Shown here piece after piece: positions 17,123-26,149 of a stretch of DNA of 64,000 nt. Origin of the DNA: SAR324 cluster bacterium. Its GTDB lineage: Bacteria > SAR324 > XYD2-FULL-50-16. The notes under the pieces were generated by a model that was not told the origin of the DNA, searched no databases, and was given only the letters and a program-made list of their open reading frames with translations. The translations under genes were made by a program, and so were the position numbers. Numbering within the stretch: the stretch's first letter is position 1; every line of letters starts with the position of its first letter. The DNA lies in NCBI GenBank assembly GCA_028282885.1, contig JANQGX010000025.1, positions 62,001-126,000 of the forward strand. The letters are read 5' to 3'.

Positions 17123-18673
17123 ATGAACGCTGCAGAAGATCATTCTTTCCATAACCTGACCTTAAAAATCTGCAATAGTCTTGAAATTGAAAACACGCTT
17201 CTCAATGGATTCAACTATCTAAAGAAATATATTCCTGCCGATGGGATGACCTTTGATATCACTAAACCTGACGGGCGCTTGCTGAGTATTGCAAGGGTCT
17301 CTCCCGAAGGAGCGGAAATACATGATGCTCCTGTTATATTGTCCCCGGAAGCCCAAAAAGAGATTCGAGATAACGAGGGTGGGGACATAGAAGAGATCGA
17401 GCTCAACAATGCACCCAATCTGAATCCGACCACCAAGGACTGGTTCAAACATTTTGGTGTCGAGGATGCATCCTGTCTTGTCATAAACCTGATAGCCGAA
17501 AAGGATTGGAAGGGGTGGCTGGCCATTTATGCACACGGTGAAAACCTGTATACAGAGGAGCACGCGAATTTTGTCTCACGTGTGAAAGCACCTTTTTCCA
17601 TTGCCATGTCAAATGCCCTGAAATACAGGGACTTGAAAAAGCACTCCAAAGATGTAGAGACAGAAAACCAGGAGCTGTATCAGGAGCTGATGCAGGCGCA
17701 TGGCGGGAGAATTGTGGGGGCCGAATCAGGATTGAACAAGGTTATGGAACTCGTTAAAAAAGTCTCTCACACCGATAGTCCGGTCATCCTGCTGGGCGAA
17801 ACCGGGGTGGGAAAAGATGTGATTGCAAACGCCATTCACCTGTTCTCAGCCAGAAAGACCGGCCCGATCATCAAGGTAAATTGTGGTGCAATCCCCAGGG
17901 ATTTAATCGATTCGGAGTTGTTTGGACATGAGAAAGGAGCATTTACCGGGGCTACCGCTCAAAAAAGAGGTAAATTTGAACGGGCGAATGGAGGAACGCT
18001 TTTTCTCGACGAAGTTGGTGAACTGTCGCTGGATGCCCAGGTCAGACTCTTAAGGGCCATTCAATTCAATGAGATTGAGAGGGTGGGATCGACCATGACG
18101 ATCAACGTAAACGTCAGGATCATTGCAGCCACTCACCGGAACCTGCCGGATTTGATCAAGTCCGGCAGGTTCCGTGAGGATTTATACTATCGGTTGAATG
18201 TATTCCCGATAGCCATACAACCGCTCCGAGAGAGAAAAGAGGATATCCCGGCCCTTGTACACTATTTCCTGGAGAAAAAATCAAGAGATTTGAATTTATA
18301 TCCGGAGCCCAAATTATCCAATCGGGCAATGGATCAGTTAATGAACTACGATTGGCCCGGTAATGTGCGTGAGTTGTCCAATATTATCGAGAGAAGCCTG
18401 ATATTGAATCGTCATGAACCAATATCCTTTGATCATCTGCACCATTCGAGTCCCACTGCGAACATTAAAACCGGTGATACCAAGTCTCAGGACGAAGAAA
18501 TCACACCACTGAATCAGATAATTGCGGAACACATTCAAAAAGCGCTAATCAAATCATCCGGACGAATCGAGGGCCCGAAAGGCGCGGCACAAATGCTGGA
18601 CCTCAATCCCAGCACGTTGAGAAGCAAAATCAAAAAATTCAATATTAAGGAGCCTTTGAAAAAAAGAATTTGA
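17123..18673 (+). CDS. Sigma-54-dependent enhancer-binding protein with GAF domain (EBP 2)
   Basis: 516 residues from the ATG at 17123, preceded by AAAGGAG; upstream ATGs at 17087 and 17099 lack one. It has an N-terminal GAF-like region (LKICNSLEIENTLLNGFNYL and then IPAD), a linker helix at ~180-200, and an AAA+ domain with [18 protein letters not shown] and LFLDEVGEL. The C-terminal Fis-type HTH is GAAQMLDLNPSTLRSKIKKF. It diverges from the molybdopterin enzyme and is convergent with its paralogue EBP 3, 60 bp away. It most likely controls the sigma-54 promoter at 16960-16974. A GGTAAA-N9-TTTACC repeat at 17040-17060 upstream may be a binding site. Confidence 0.93.
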   Translation: MNAAEDHSFHNLTLKICNSLEIENTLLNGFNYLKKYIPADGMTFDITKPDGRLLSIARVSPEGAEIHDAPVILSPEAQKEIRDNEGGDIEEIELNNAPNLNPTTKDWFKHFGVEDASCLVINLIAEKDWKGWLAIYAHGENLYTEEHANFVSRVKAPFSIAMSNALKYRDLKKHSKDVETENQELYQELMQAHGGRIVGAESGLNKVMELVKKVSHTDSPVILLGETGVGKDVIANAIHLFSARKTGPIIKVNCGAIPRDLIDSELFGHEKGAFTGATAQKRGKFERANGGTLFLDEVGELSLDAQVRLLRAIQFNEIERVGSTMTINVNVRIIAATHRNLPDLIKSGRFREDLYYRLNVFPIAIQPLRERKEDIPALVHYFLEKKSRDLNLYPEPKLSNRAMDQLMNYDWPGNVRELSNIIERSLILNRHEPISFDHLHHSSPTANIKTGDTKSQDEEITPLNQIIAEHIQKALIKSSGRIEGPKGAAQMLDLNPSTLRSKIKKFNIKEPLKKRI

Positions 18674-18732
18674 TATCGTTTGGATTTCCTGAACCGCGAA
18701 TCCGAAGCAGGCGGAGATTAGCCATTTCTCTG

Positions 18733-20286
18733 TCAACAGACGTGCTTGCGGAAGGGGATTCCCAGTTTCTTCATTTTATAGCGAAGTGTGTTTGGATTTA
18801 TTCCAAGAAGCTTTCCCGCACCTTTTGGACCGTGGATCCTTCCGCCCGTCTTGTTTAGGGTTTCACGTATATGTCGAGCCACAACCGTGTCGAGGGAGGG
18901 GGTGTCCTCTTCGGATATTGGGGCCAGGCGATAAGGTTTTTGGGTTAACGCTGTACCAGGGTCGTCAAACCGAAGCGGACCGTCCCGGTGAAGAATGATG
19001 GCTCGCTCTATCAGATTTTCGAGTTCACGAACATTTCCCGGCCAATTATAACTCATCAAATCGTCAATCGCACCCGGTGCCAGGTGAGGTATCTCTCTCA
19101 TTTTAAGTTCTCTGGCCTTGCGTTCGATGAAGTGTTGAACAAGGGCAGGTATGTCACAGAGTCGATCACGAAGCGGAGGCACGACAATTGGAAAGATATT
19201 GAGCCGAAACAGGAGATCTTCCCGGAAACGGTTTGTATGAATCATTTTGGTGAGATCCTGGTGGGTGGCGGCAATGATTCGGATATCCACCGGGATGGAA
19301 TCGGTACCGCCTACCCGTTCGATTTCCCGATGCTGAATCACCCGCAACAGTCGAACTTGGGCTGAAAGCGGCATGTCGCCAATCTCATCTAAAAAAATAG
19401 TTCCTCCATTTGCACGCTCGAATCGCCCTCGTTTTTTGGACAACGCTCCTGTGAATGCTCCTTTTTCGTGACCAAACAGCTCGCTGTCCAGAACGGAGTC
19501 CGGAATAGCGCCACAGTTGACCGGAATAAAAGGGCCATTGCCTCGGGAAGAGCTTAAATGAATAGCATTAGCGACGACATCCTTCCCCACACCGGTTTCG
19601 CCGGTCAGCAGGACCGGACTGTCGGTGGGTGCTACCTGGCGGACCAAATGTACTACGGAACGGAGACCGTAGTCGGCCCCTATTACCATATTTCCTGAAC
19701 GACCCAGCAATTCCTGGTGCAGAAACCGGTTATCGTCAATAAGAAGATCCTTTAGCTTGACGACCTCTTCATGATGAAGGGCGTTGGACATTGCCACGGA
19801 GCAAGTTTCCTTCAGGGTGGCGTAAAGTCGGGCGTGATGCTTGTGAAAACGATCTTTGCCCCTGGCGACCAAGGTGAGAGCGCCTACAATCTGATCCTCT
19901 ATGGTGAGCGGCAGACTCATTACGGAAGAATTAGATATTCCCAGTGCCACCAAGATACATTGAGTGAAAGGATCTGTCTTTGTCCTGTTTATCAATAAAA
20001 CAGGTGGCAATTCACCAGCGTGCCAGGATTGTTCTAACTGCGACATACCAACCCTGGCTGCTTCAGGCAGGGGAACAAGCATATCCATCTTGGCACACCC
20101 ATTCAAGCTTGCCCTTGCAACGAACCGTATGGCGCTGAGGTCCTTTTCGTGCCTTTCAAGATATAAGCTGTCAGCAGGCATGTACCGGGCAAGGTATACA
20201 AGGCAGTCAAGCAGCCCCTTCTCTATCTCCAAATGCCTGCAGATCCTTAAGGTTGCTTTTCGAAAGAATTCATTTTCATCGATCAT
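18733..20286 (-). CDS. Sigma-54-dependent enhancer-binding protein with GAF domain (EBP 3)
   Basis: 517 residues from the ATG at 20286, with GGGGA about eight bases upstream. Its architecture and sequence parallel EBP 2 and EBP 4: an N-terminal LRICRHLEIEKGLLDCLVYL/YMPAD block, a GAF domain, AAA+ with [18 protein letters not shown] and IFLDEIGDM, and the HTH GAGKLLGINPNTLRYKMKKL. It is convergent with EBP 2. No target operon is obvious directly upstream (the next gene, cfa, is 538 bp away and faces the other way). It may act on the molybdopterin gene or on a distant promoter. Confidence 0.92.
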   Translation of the reverse strand: MIDENEFFRKATLRICRHLEIEKGLLDCLVYLARYMPADSLYLERHEKDLSAIRFVARASLNGCAKMDMLVPLPEAARVGMSQLEQSWHAGELPPVLLINRTKTDPFTQCILVALGISNSSVMSLPLTIEDQIVGALTLVARGKDRFHKHHARLYATLKETCSVAMSNALHHEEVVKLKDLLIDDNRFLHQELLGRSGNMVIGADYGLRSVVHLVRQVAPTDSPVLLTGETGVGKDVVANAIHLSSSRGNGPFIPVNCGAIPDSVLDSELFGHEKGAFTGALSKKRGRFERANGGTIFLDEIGDMPLSAQVRLLRVIQHREIERVGGTDSIPVDIRIIAATHQDLTKMIHTNRFREDLLFRLNIFPIVVPPLRDRLCDIPALVQHFIERKARELKMREIPHLAPGAIDDLMSYNWPGNVRELENLIERAIILHRDGPLRFDDPGTALTQKPYRLAPISEEDTPSLDTVVARHIRETLNKTGGRIHGPKGAGKLLGINPNTLRYKMKKLGIPFRKHVC

Positions 20287-20757
20287 GATGAATCCCCGGT
20301 TTGACCAGAGCACAATTCTCGGCTTACAGTTGACTCGGAGCCTTCAAAGATAATCTCTGACCGTTACTGTCCAAAGTGTTCACAACACTTAATTACGATT
20401 ATTGGTAATTTAATACTTTTTACTAAATGCCACAAGTAAAATCACAAATAGCCACAATTCACTCACTGAGATCAGGCTTATTTCCTTGATTATACAATGC
20501 ATTATGTATTGGCTCATTTCTTGGTTATATTATGAATCAGATAGGAATTGAACCACGAACCGATAAGAAATTGCCACTGATACTGTTTTATACAACGTTA
20601 GCGTGTTGAAAGGCCTGATTGGCATAAAAAAACTGCCGATGATTATTTGGGATTTAAGCTCTCCCCAAGCCGCTTTGGGCCTGGTCAGGTCTTTACCGGG
20701 AATATTGATAATTCGATTGAAGTGGACATGAAATATTAATACTGGATCGTATCATTC
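20287..20757. other. Intergenic region between EBP 3 and cfa
   Basis: AT-rich with no gene-like frame. A TTGGCATAAAAAAACTGCC segment near 20620 resembles a sigma-54 element but has GG-GC spacing of 12 instead of 10, so it is not called. Confidence 0.4.
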
Positions 20758-20806
20758 GACCAATATTGGTCAAAACTGATTTGACCTGTTTGAAAACTTA
20801 AGTTTT
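20758..20806 (+). promoter_or_regulatory. Two perfect 14-bp palindromes upstream of cfa
   Basis: GACCAATATTGGTC (20758-20771) and AAAACTTAAGTTTT (20793-20806) lie 18-66 bp before the cfa start, with centres 35 bp apart. The first, especially, looks like a dimeric regulator site. The regulator is unknown. Confidence 0.5.
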
Positions 20807-20823
20807 GAAGATGAGGGATTGAA

Positions 20824-21957
20824 ATGGCTGTGTCTAAAATGAAAGCTGAAAAATTACTATCCCGGGCAGGGATCACTATTAATGGCGACAAACCCTGGGA
20901 TATACAAGTGAGAAATGAAAAGCTGTACAATCGGGCTTTGACCCAAGGATCACTGGGATTGGGGGAAGCCTACATGGACGGTTGGTGGGATTGTATCGCT
21001 CTTGATGAGTTTTTTACCAGGATCTTTAAAGCCGGTCTGAATAGAAAAATTGTACCGTTCATTGAGTTGATTGATCGGATGCGTGCAAAGCTATACAATC
21101 TCCAGGCAAAAGCAGGGAGCTATGAAGTTGCACATCGTCACTATAACTTAAGTCCTGAACTTTTTGAAAACATGCTGGACCGGAGACAAATCTATAGCTG
21201 CGGTTTTTGGGAAAACGCCTCTAACCTTGATGAGGCCCAGGAGGCCAAATTAGATCTGATTGCCAAAAAGCTTTACCTCGAACCCGGAATGAAGGTTTTA
21301 GACATTGGTTGCGGCTGGGGCGGAGCAGCCAGGTTTTTTTCGGAAGAATACGGTGTCGAGGTGGTGGGAATTACTATCTCTGCAGAGCAGGTAAGAATCG
21401 GCAAACAGGTATGTAAGGGGCTACCTGTTGATATTCGTCTGCAGAATTACCAGGATTTGGATGAAGAATTTGATCGAATCTTTTCAATCGGGATGTTTGA
21501 ACATGTTGGCTATAAAAACTTTGCCACCTATATGAAAACAGTCAGACGCTCATTAAAAAAATCCGGGTTATTCCTTTTGCACTGCATTGGTACAAATATA
21601 TCGCAGATTTCCACCGATCCATGGATACAACGCTACATTTTTCCCAATTCCAGTCTTCCTTCCGCTCAACAGATTTCAAATGCTGCTGAAGGTATGTTGA
21701 TTATGGAGGATTGGCAGAACTTCGGTGCGGATTATGATAAAACCCTGATGTCGTGGTTTTCAAATTTCAAAAAGAATTGGAACAAACTCGAAGAGGATTT
21801 TGACGCGAGGTTTTTCAGAATGTGGAAATTTTACCTGTTGGCATGTGCAGGGAATTTTCGCGCAAGAAACGCACAACTATGGCAGATAGTATTCTCGCCG
21901 ACAGGAGTTCCACAGGGATATAAAGCCCCACAAAGAATCGCGGCAGTTGCGAACTAA
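20824..21957 (+). CDS. cfa: Cyclopropane-fatty-acyl-phospholipid synthase
   Basis: 377 residues, close to the 382 of E. coli Cfa, with strong similarity in the N-terminus (AGITINGDKPWDIQV, SLGLGEAYMDGWWDC). The S-adenosylmethionine site is VLDIGCGWGG near residue 160. EHVGYKNF and the C-terminal WKFYLLACAGNFRARNAQLW are characteristic. It methylenates double bonds of membrane unsaturated acyl chains, a stress/stationary-phase modification of the inner membrane. GAGGGAT precedes the ATG. The gene stands alone. Its 3' end is immediately followed by the truncated end of a dead vapC on the opposite strand, so an insertion or deletion endpoint lies at ~21960. Confidence 0.96.
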   Translation: MAVSKMKAEKLLSRAGITINGDKPWDIQVRNEKLYNRALTQGSLGLGEAYMDGWWDCIALDEFFTRIFKAGLNRKIVPFIELIDRMRAKLYNLQAKAGSYEVAHRHYNLSPELFENMLDRRQIYSCGFWENASNLDEAQEAKLDLIAKKLYLEPGMKVLDIGCGWGGAARFFSEEYGVEVVGITISAEQVRIGKQVCKGLPVDIRLQNYQDLDEEFDRIFSIGMFEHVGYKNFATYMKTVRRSLKKSGLFLLHCIGTNISQISTDPWIQRYIFPNSSLPSAQQISNAAEGMLIMEDWQNFGADYDKTLMSWFSNFKKNWNKLEEDFDARFFRMWKFYLLACAGNFRARNAQLWQIVFSPTGVPQGYKAPQRIAAVAN

Positions 21958-21959
21958 CA

Positions 21960-22441
21960 GTAGTGTCGATCTAATCTGACTGTAAAGAACAGCGGCTTTT
22001 TCATCCCAGGGAAGAACTGTAAGACGCTGCAAAAACCGATTTAGCTGGTCTGAGCGCGCCTTACGTTTTGATTTAGAGCCCAGCTCAATCCCGAAGAGAA
22101 GTTCTGCATAAACTATACTGGAAACTGAAATGCCACCCGACGAGTTTAATTTCTCCAAAAGCCCTATGGGCCTGTCTTTCAGGATATATATGCAGATATT
22201 TGTATCCAGCATTATCATTCAAATTCTCTTTCCTGGGGGTATAAGTCTTATCGCGTAGATAGATAATCCTTTCCAAAGACACTTGGCCCGGCAATGAAAT
22301 CATCCCAAGATGTTTCTTTCTTTTTCAGAACAACTTCATCTCCTCTTTTGAAGATTATGACCTGATCTGCTTTAAACCGATACTTCCTGGGTAATCTAAC
22401 AGCCAGACTTCGTCCATTAATAAATATTTTACAGTGTCCAT
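21960..22441 (-). pseudogene. Dead vapBC locus (copy B)
   Basis: A clear copy of the vapBC pairs at 10 kb and 30 kb with three inactivating changes. vapC starts at 22218 but its homology stops at YSQIRSTL near 21960, so the catalytic GNMDML segment is gone. vapB (ATG at 22441) lacks one base in codon 4 compared with copy A, shifting the frame. Its Glu codon after FGKDYLSTR has become TAA (22248-22250). The operator before it is also degenerate. The truncation point coincides with the end of cfa. Confidence 0.88.
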
Positions 22442-22612
22442 AATAACCTCCAATTGCCGGGTATATACCCTGGTTATTCAAGTCAAGCATCAAGTCTTCA
22501 GGCTAAAGTAATCAACAAAGATACAAGCTTAGCTGATCCCCTCGCTATTAAAGACGCAAACATGACTCCTTCATTGAGTTAGGTGAAAGTCTTTGGGGAA
22601 AATCCGTTTCAG

Positions 22613-22660
22613 ATGAGTCAGAAGGAGTTGAGGCGGCTCAACAAGTTGGAAAACTGATTT
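22613..22660 (+). pseudogene. Possible transposase N-terminal scrap (ISNCY-like)
   Basis: MSQKELRRLNKLEN is encoded from the ATG at 22613, preceded in frame by NPFQ. This resembles the start of ISNCY-type transposases (MSQ-E-RL helix), but the frame stops after about 15 codons. The remaining sequence up to hmcA (22661-22985) shows no recognisable gene. Confidence 0.3.
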
Positions 22661-22985
22661 TCTCTTCACTTACCCTTCGTGTTATACGTTATCCGTGATT
22701 TGAGATTTTGATTTGTTTGTGATGCAAAAAGTTGTAAATCGATATGATCATCAGGTGTTAAAAGTCGGAAGAAGGTTTTGTCAAAAAACGGGAATCGAAG
22801 CTTGACGCAACAAAACCGATTTCCTATCATCACGATTAAATAAAGAGAATGCCAAATTTTACAGTGTTTTGCGTGATCCGCCTTTAAACTTCGGCGATTA
22901 GCAAAAAAGAGCCAGCCCGGTGTGAGGGCGGGGAGTAAATAAAAGGCACGGTTTATATTCTCATGAATAACTCGATTAACCAGGT

Positions 22986-24566
22986 ATGATAGCTAACTTA
23001 AAATATAAAATAGTCGCGGCAGTCAGTATGGCTGCCATCATTATCGCGTCCGCGTTATACGCAGCCGAAAACAATCCGTTGAAGAACAACCAGGTACGCG
23101 CCGATATTATCAAGATTGATTCGATGAAAGCATTCGGAGAATTGGAAAGACCGGCGGTTGTTTTTCAACATGACAGGCATACAAAAGCATTGGAACAGCG
23201 GGGAGAGGATTGTTCCACGTGTCATATAAATTACGAAAATGAACCTGTTACAAACGTTTTTCTGTTTGGTCGGTTTGGCATTCAGGATAAGGAAACGACC
23301 TTAGAAATATACCATGATGGATGTATAGGATGTCATGAGGCGGATAGAACGGCGAACAGAGAGTCTGGTCCGATCGAGTGCGGAGAGTGCCATGTCAGGG
23401 AACCAGGGATTTCGTCTAACCAACAACTACCTGATTTTAATAAGTCCCTTCATCAAAGGCATATCACTGCGACCGATAACGATTGTAGTACTTGCCACCA
23501 CGGGTATGAACTGGACGCGCCTGTGAAAATCCTGAGTTATAACAAAGGAAAAGAGACTTCTTGTCGGGATTGTCATTTATCTGAAGATTTTGAAAACAGG
23601 AAAAGTTATACATACGTAGCTCATCGATTATGCGTGAATTGTCATTTGACTCCTTCGTCTCAAAATATAGCCTCAAAATATCAGCCACCCTCGACTGCTT
23701 GCGCTGAATGCCACGATCCGGACCACCTGTCCAAAATCAAAGTGTTAGATCCTGTACCTCGGCTGGACCGTGGTCAACCGGACATTACCTTCCTTAAAAC
23801 CATTGACGCGGATTCCCGTGATTTGATGAACATGGTCGTTTTCGATCATCAAAGACATGAGATCGCATCGGATGATTGTCGAACCTGTCACCACAAAACC
23901 ATGGATCGATGTGAAAGTTGCCATTCCCTGGCCGGTTCGGAAAAAGGGGAAGAGATCACCTTGTCTCAGGCGATGCATAAGGAAGACTCTGCCCAGAGTT
24001 GTATCGGATGCCACACAGTTCAAAAAGAAGCGGCTGACTGCGCCGGTTGCCATAACTTGATCCACAAGGAAAATATTGAGTCGGACTACCGGAAATGTCA
24101 GCATTGCCATATCGTTCCTGTCGAGGCGATGCAAAAGGCGGTGGCCTCCGGGAAAAAGCCTGCCGCTGCAGATTATAAATCTGATGAACTTCCTTCTTCT
24201 GTGGATTTTGATGCGTTGCCGGAGGTGGTTGAGATAAATGCAATTTCTCAGGAATATCATCCGGTCGATTTTCCTCACCGCAGTATTGTCGAAGCGCTGA
24301 TGGGACGAATTCAGGACAATGACCTGGCAGCATACTTTCATCAAGGGCAAAACGCTGTCTGCTCAAGCTGTCATCACCACACCGAGGAGTTTGACCCAAC
24401 TCCGCCTGGCTGTGTTTCCTGCCACTCGCCAACAGGCGGCACTTCCCCTGATGGGGTGCCTGATGCTAAGTCAGCTTATCATCAACAATGTTTTGAGTGT
24501 CATCAGGTGATGAACATCACACATCCTGCTTCTACCGATTGTGAAGCCTGTCACGCACAAAAATAA
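22986..24566 (+). CDS. hmcA: HmcA-type 16-haem cytochrome c
   Basis: 526 residues with a Sec signal peptide (residues 1-~26, ending ALYA). I count exactly 16 CxxCH haem sites, several followed by an extra His (CSTCHH, CRTCHH, CSSCHHH), the number and size of Desulfovibrio HmcA. HmcA is a periplasmic electron reservoir that accepts electrons from hydrogenases or c3 cytochromes and passes them to a membrane complex. Here hmcBCDEF are absent: it is flanked by a TA relic upstream and repeats downstream. It must therefore work with another complex or with partners encoded elsewhere. The Shine-Dalgarno sequence is weak. Confidence 0.92.
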   Translation: MIANLKYKIVAAVSMAAIIIASALYAAENNPLKNNQVRADIIKIDSMKAFGELERPAVVFQHDRHTKALEQRGEDCSTCHINYENEPVTNVFLFGRFGIQDKETTLEIYHDGCIGCHEADRTANRESGPIECGECHVREPGISSNQQLPDFNKSLHQRHITATDNDCSTCHHGYELDAPVKILSYNKGKETSCRDCHLSEDFENRKSYTYVAHRLCVNCHLTPSSQNIASKYQPPSTACAECHDPDHLSKIKVLDPVPRLDRGQPDITFLKTIDADSRDLMNMVVFDHQRHEIASDDCRTCHHKTMDRCESCHSLAGSEKGEEITLSQAMHKEDSAQSCIGCHTVQKEAADCAGCHNLIHKENIESDYRKCQHCHIVPVEAMQKAVASGKKPAAADYKSDELPSSVDFDALPEVVEINAISQEYHPVDFPHRSIVEALMGRIQDNDLAAYFHQGQNAVCSSCHHHTEEFDPTPPGCVSCHSPTGGTSPDGVPDAKSAYHQQCFECHQVMNITHPASTDCEACHAQK

Positions 24567-24613
24567 AGGGACTTTTCCAGGTATCCTATGCCAATTTTAA
24601 GAAGAAAGTCCCT
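24567..24613 (+). terminator. Hairpin after hmcA
   Basis: AGGGACTTT (24567-24575) and AAAGTCCCT (24605-24613) form a perfect 9-bp stem directly after the stop codon, with a 29-nt loop. There is no T-tract, so it may protect the 3' end rather than terminate transcription. Confidence 0.45.
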
Positions 24614-24798
24614 GTAACGGTTTGGCGTGGCGAATTAAATGCTAATTACCTGCAAATAGGGACCTTCGATTCAATTCTTCAACCGACCAGAAACAAAAGA
24701 GATTTTTTCGTTTGTGCAATTGTATACGTTGAAACATTCATATCTCTGCCTTTAAAAAACATTTCCTCCACTCTGGGCTAACCCTGGGCTGAACTCTC

Positions 24799-25008
24799 CC
24801 CAAACCCACAAGTACCAATATAGGGGACTTAATCCACCAAAATACCACCTCCACTTCCCATTTCTATTGCATCAATCGATGTAATTCAATCAAATCACAG
24901 TTATTTCTTTGTTTATTAAGAGTTTTATTTAGAGATTCGTGTATCCCGGAAGTTCAAGAAAGGGCGCTTAATGGTACTACAGAATGGGCTAATCTGGGTG
25001 GGTTTGGG
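24799..25008. repeat. Short dispersed repeat, family B copy 1 (MITE-like)
   Basis: About 210 bp bounded by a perfect 11-bp inverted repeat: CCCAAACCCAC at 24799-24809 and GTGGGTTTGGG at 24998-25008. The interior (CAAATCACAGTTATTTCTTT, then GATTCGTGTATCCCGG and GGGCTAAT) recurs at ~29404-29650, 30838-31000, 33560-33790 and in part at 35830-35950. No protein is encoded. It looks like a non-autonomous mobile element. Confidence 0.65.
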
Positions 25009-25036
25009 CTGAAAAATGGGATATAAGACATTACAT

Positions 25037-25084
25037 TTGACGACCCGAAATATAAGACGTATTATTAAGTGAAACTAATACGTC
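25037..25084 (+). promoter_or_regulatory. Promoter and operator of the DUF6364/PIN module
   Basis: TTGACG (25037-25042), a 17-bp spacer and TATTAT (25060-25065) form a good sigma-70 promoter. GACGTATTA (25056-25064) and TAATACGTC (25076-25084) are perfect 9-bp inverted arms over the -10 and start region, the expected place for antitoxin autorepression. Confidence 0.75.
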
Positions 25085-25098
25085 AAAGGAGGTTCAAG

Positions 25099-25341
25099 AT
25101 GCAGACAAAACTCACACTCAGAATGGATAAATCTCTAATTGAAAAAGCTAAGATTTTTGCGAATACTTCTGGAAAATCTGTTTCGCAGCTAGTAGCAGAT
25201 TATTTTACCCTGTTGGACGAAGGGCAATCCTATTCCGATATCAAAACGACAAAAACGGTATCGTCACTGAAAGGCATTATGAAAGGTCATTTGGTAGATG
25301 AAGAGGATTACAAACGCCATCTTATTAAAAAGCACTTATGA
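25099..25341 (+). CDS. DUF6364-type antitoxin
   Basis: 80 residues from the ATG at 25099, with a strong AAAGGAGG upstream; the frame extends to 25069 without support. KLTLRMDKSLIEKAKIFANT followed by GKSVSQLVADYF is the ribbon-helix-helix-like pattern of DUF6364 antitoxins. The C-terminal half is charged. It overlaps the PIN toxin gene by 4 bp (ATGA) and should bind the palindrome upstream. Confidence 0.85.
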   Translation: MQTKLTLRMDKSLIEKAKIFANTSGKSVSQLVADYFTLLDEGQSYSDIKTTKTVSSLKGIMKGHLVDEEDYKRHLIKKHL

Positions 25342-25763
25342 ATATTCTATTCGATACTAACATTGTTCTTGATTTAGTACTGGATCGGGAACCAGATGTG
25401 AAATATGCAGAAGCATTATTTTCTCTGGTCGAAGGAAAAGTGATCACCGGTTTTTTGTGTGCAACAACAATTACAACAATCCATTACTTATCCAGAAAAA
25501 CTATTGGTCTTCAAGGGACAAAAAAATTAGTCGGCAAGTTACTCGATCTATTTGAAATCGCACCGGTAAATGATTCGGTGATAAAAAAAGCACTGGATTC
25601 AAACTGGAAGGATTTTGAAGATGCTGTTCTGCATCAGTCGGCTTTAGCTTCCAAAATTGATGCTATTATCACAAGAAACATTGTCGACTTCAAAAAATCT
25701 GAAATACCAATATATCTACCGAAAGAGATTTTACCTACTTTGTCGTCTTCTCACGCACAATGA
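25338..25763 (+). CDS. PIN-domain toxin paired with DUF6364 antitoxin
   Basis: 141 residues. NILFDTNIVLDLVLDRE supplies the first acidic cluster. The later acidic residues lie in WKDFEDAVLHQSALASK and IITRNIVDFKKS, the standard VapC-like PIN order. It is predicted to be a Mg-dependent ribonuclease. Translation is coupled to the antitoxin by a 4-bp overlap. Downstream at 25770-25820 is a sequence block also found after the DUF2442 gene at 33.5 kb. Confidence 0.85.
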   Translation: MNILFDTNIVLDLVLDREPDVKYAEALFSLVEGKVITGFLCATTITTIHYLSRKTIGLQGTKKLVGKLLDLFEIAPVNDSVIKKALDSNWKDFEDAVLHQSALASKIDAIITRNIVDFKKSEIPIYLPKEILPTLSSSHAQ

Positions 25764-25830
25764 ATTGATGTACGTGTTAAATCTCCGCAACATCCATCAA
25801 AACACATCCGAAGCACTCCAAATCCATTTC

Positions 25831-25855
25831 CGGAATTTGGGTCTGACCCAAATTT
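25831..25855. repeat. Solo repeat-terminus palindrome
   Basis: AATTTGGGTC-T-GACCCAAATT (25834-25854) is a perfect 10-bp inverted repeat with one central base. The outer GGAATTTGGGTC matches the left end of the family A elements at 32959 and 34109, so this may be an excision footprint or an internally deleted copy. The rest of 25856-26093 shows no gene. Confidence 0.55.
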
Positions 25856-26093
25856 ACAAGTGTCTAACTGGATAAGTAAACGATATTGCGATTTGTATAT
25901 TTTATTTATTATATCAAATTAATACACTATATCTGATTTTTCGGATATTAAAGCAGTTAGACGCTAGTTTTGTTTCTGTCTTTGTCATGAAAAACCGGAC
26001 TGCATATCGCCCTCTATTGGGCTTTTCCCGAGACTCCGTTGTAAAGAGCATCGTTGCTGCAGCCGGTTATAATGGTGGCCATAGATAATACCT

Positions 26094-26132
26094 TTGACTC
26101 AATGCCTCCCAAAGTGTACATTAGAATGTGCA
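26094..26132 (+). promoter_or_regulatory. Promoter and operator of the second Phd/PIN module
   Basis: TTGACT (26094-26099), 17 bp and TACATT (26117-26122) form a sigma-70 promoter. TGTACAT (26115-26121) and ATGTGCA (26126-26132) form an inverted repeat with one mismatch over the -10. Confidence 0.65.
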
Positions 26133-26149
26133 TAAAATAGGAGATCAAT

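Noticed and set aside
20610..20640. Sigma-54 promoter upstream of cfa (TTGGCATAAAAAAACTGCC)
   Set aside because: The GG to GC distance is 12 bp rather than the strictly required 10.
22881..22985. Sigma-54 promoter before hmcA (AGGCACGGTTTATATT)
   Set aside because: The -24-like half is good but there is no GC at the -12 position.
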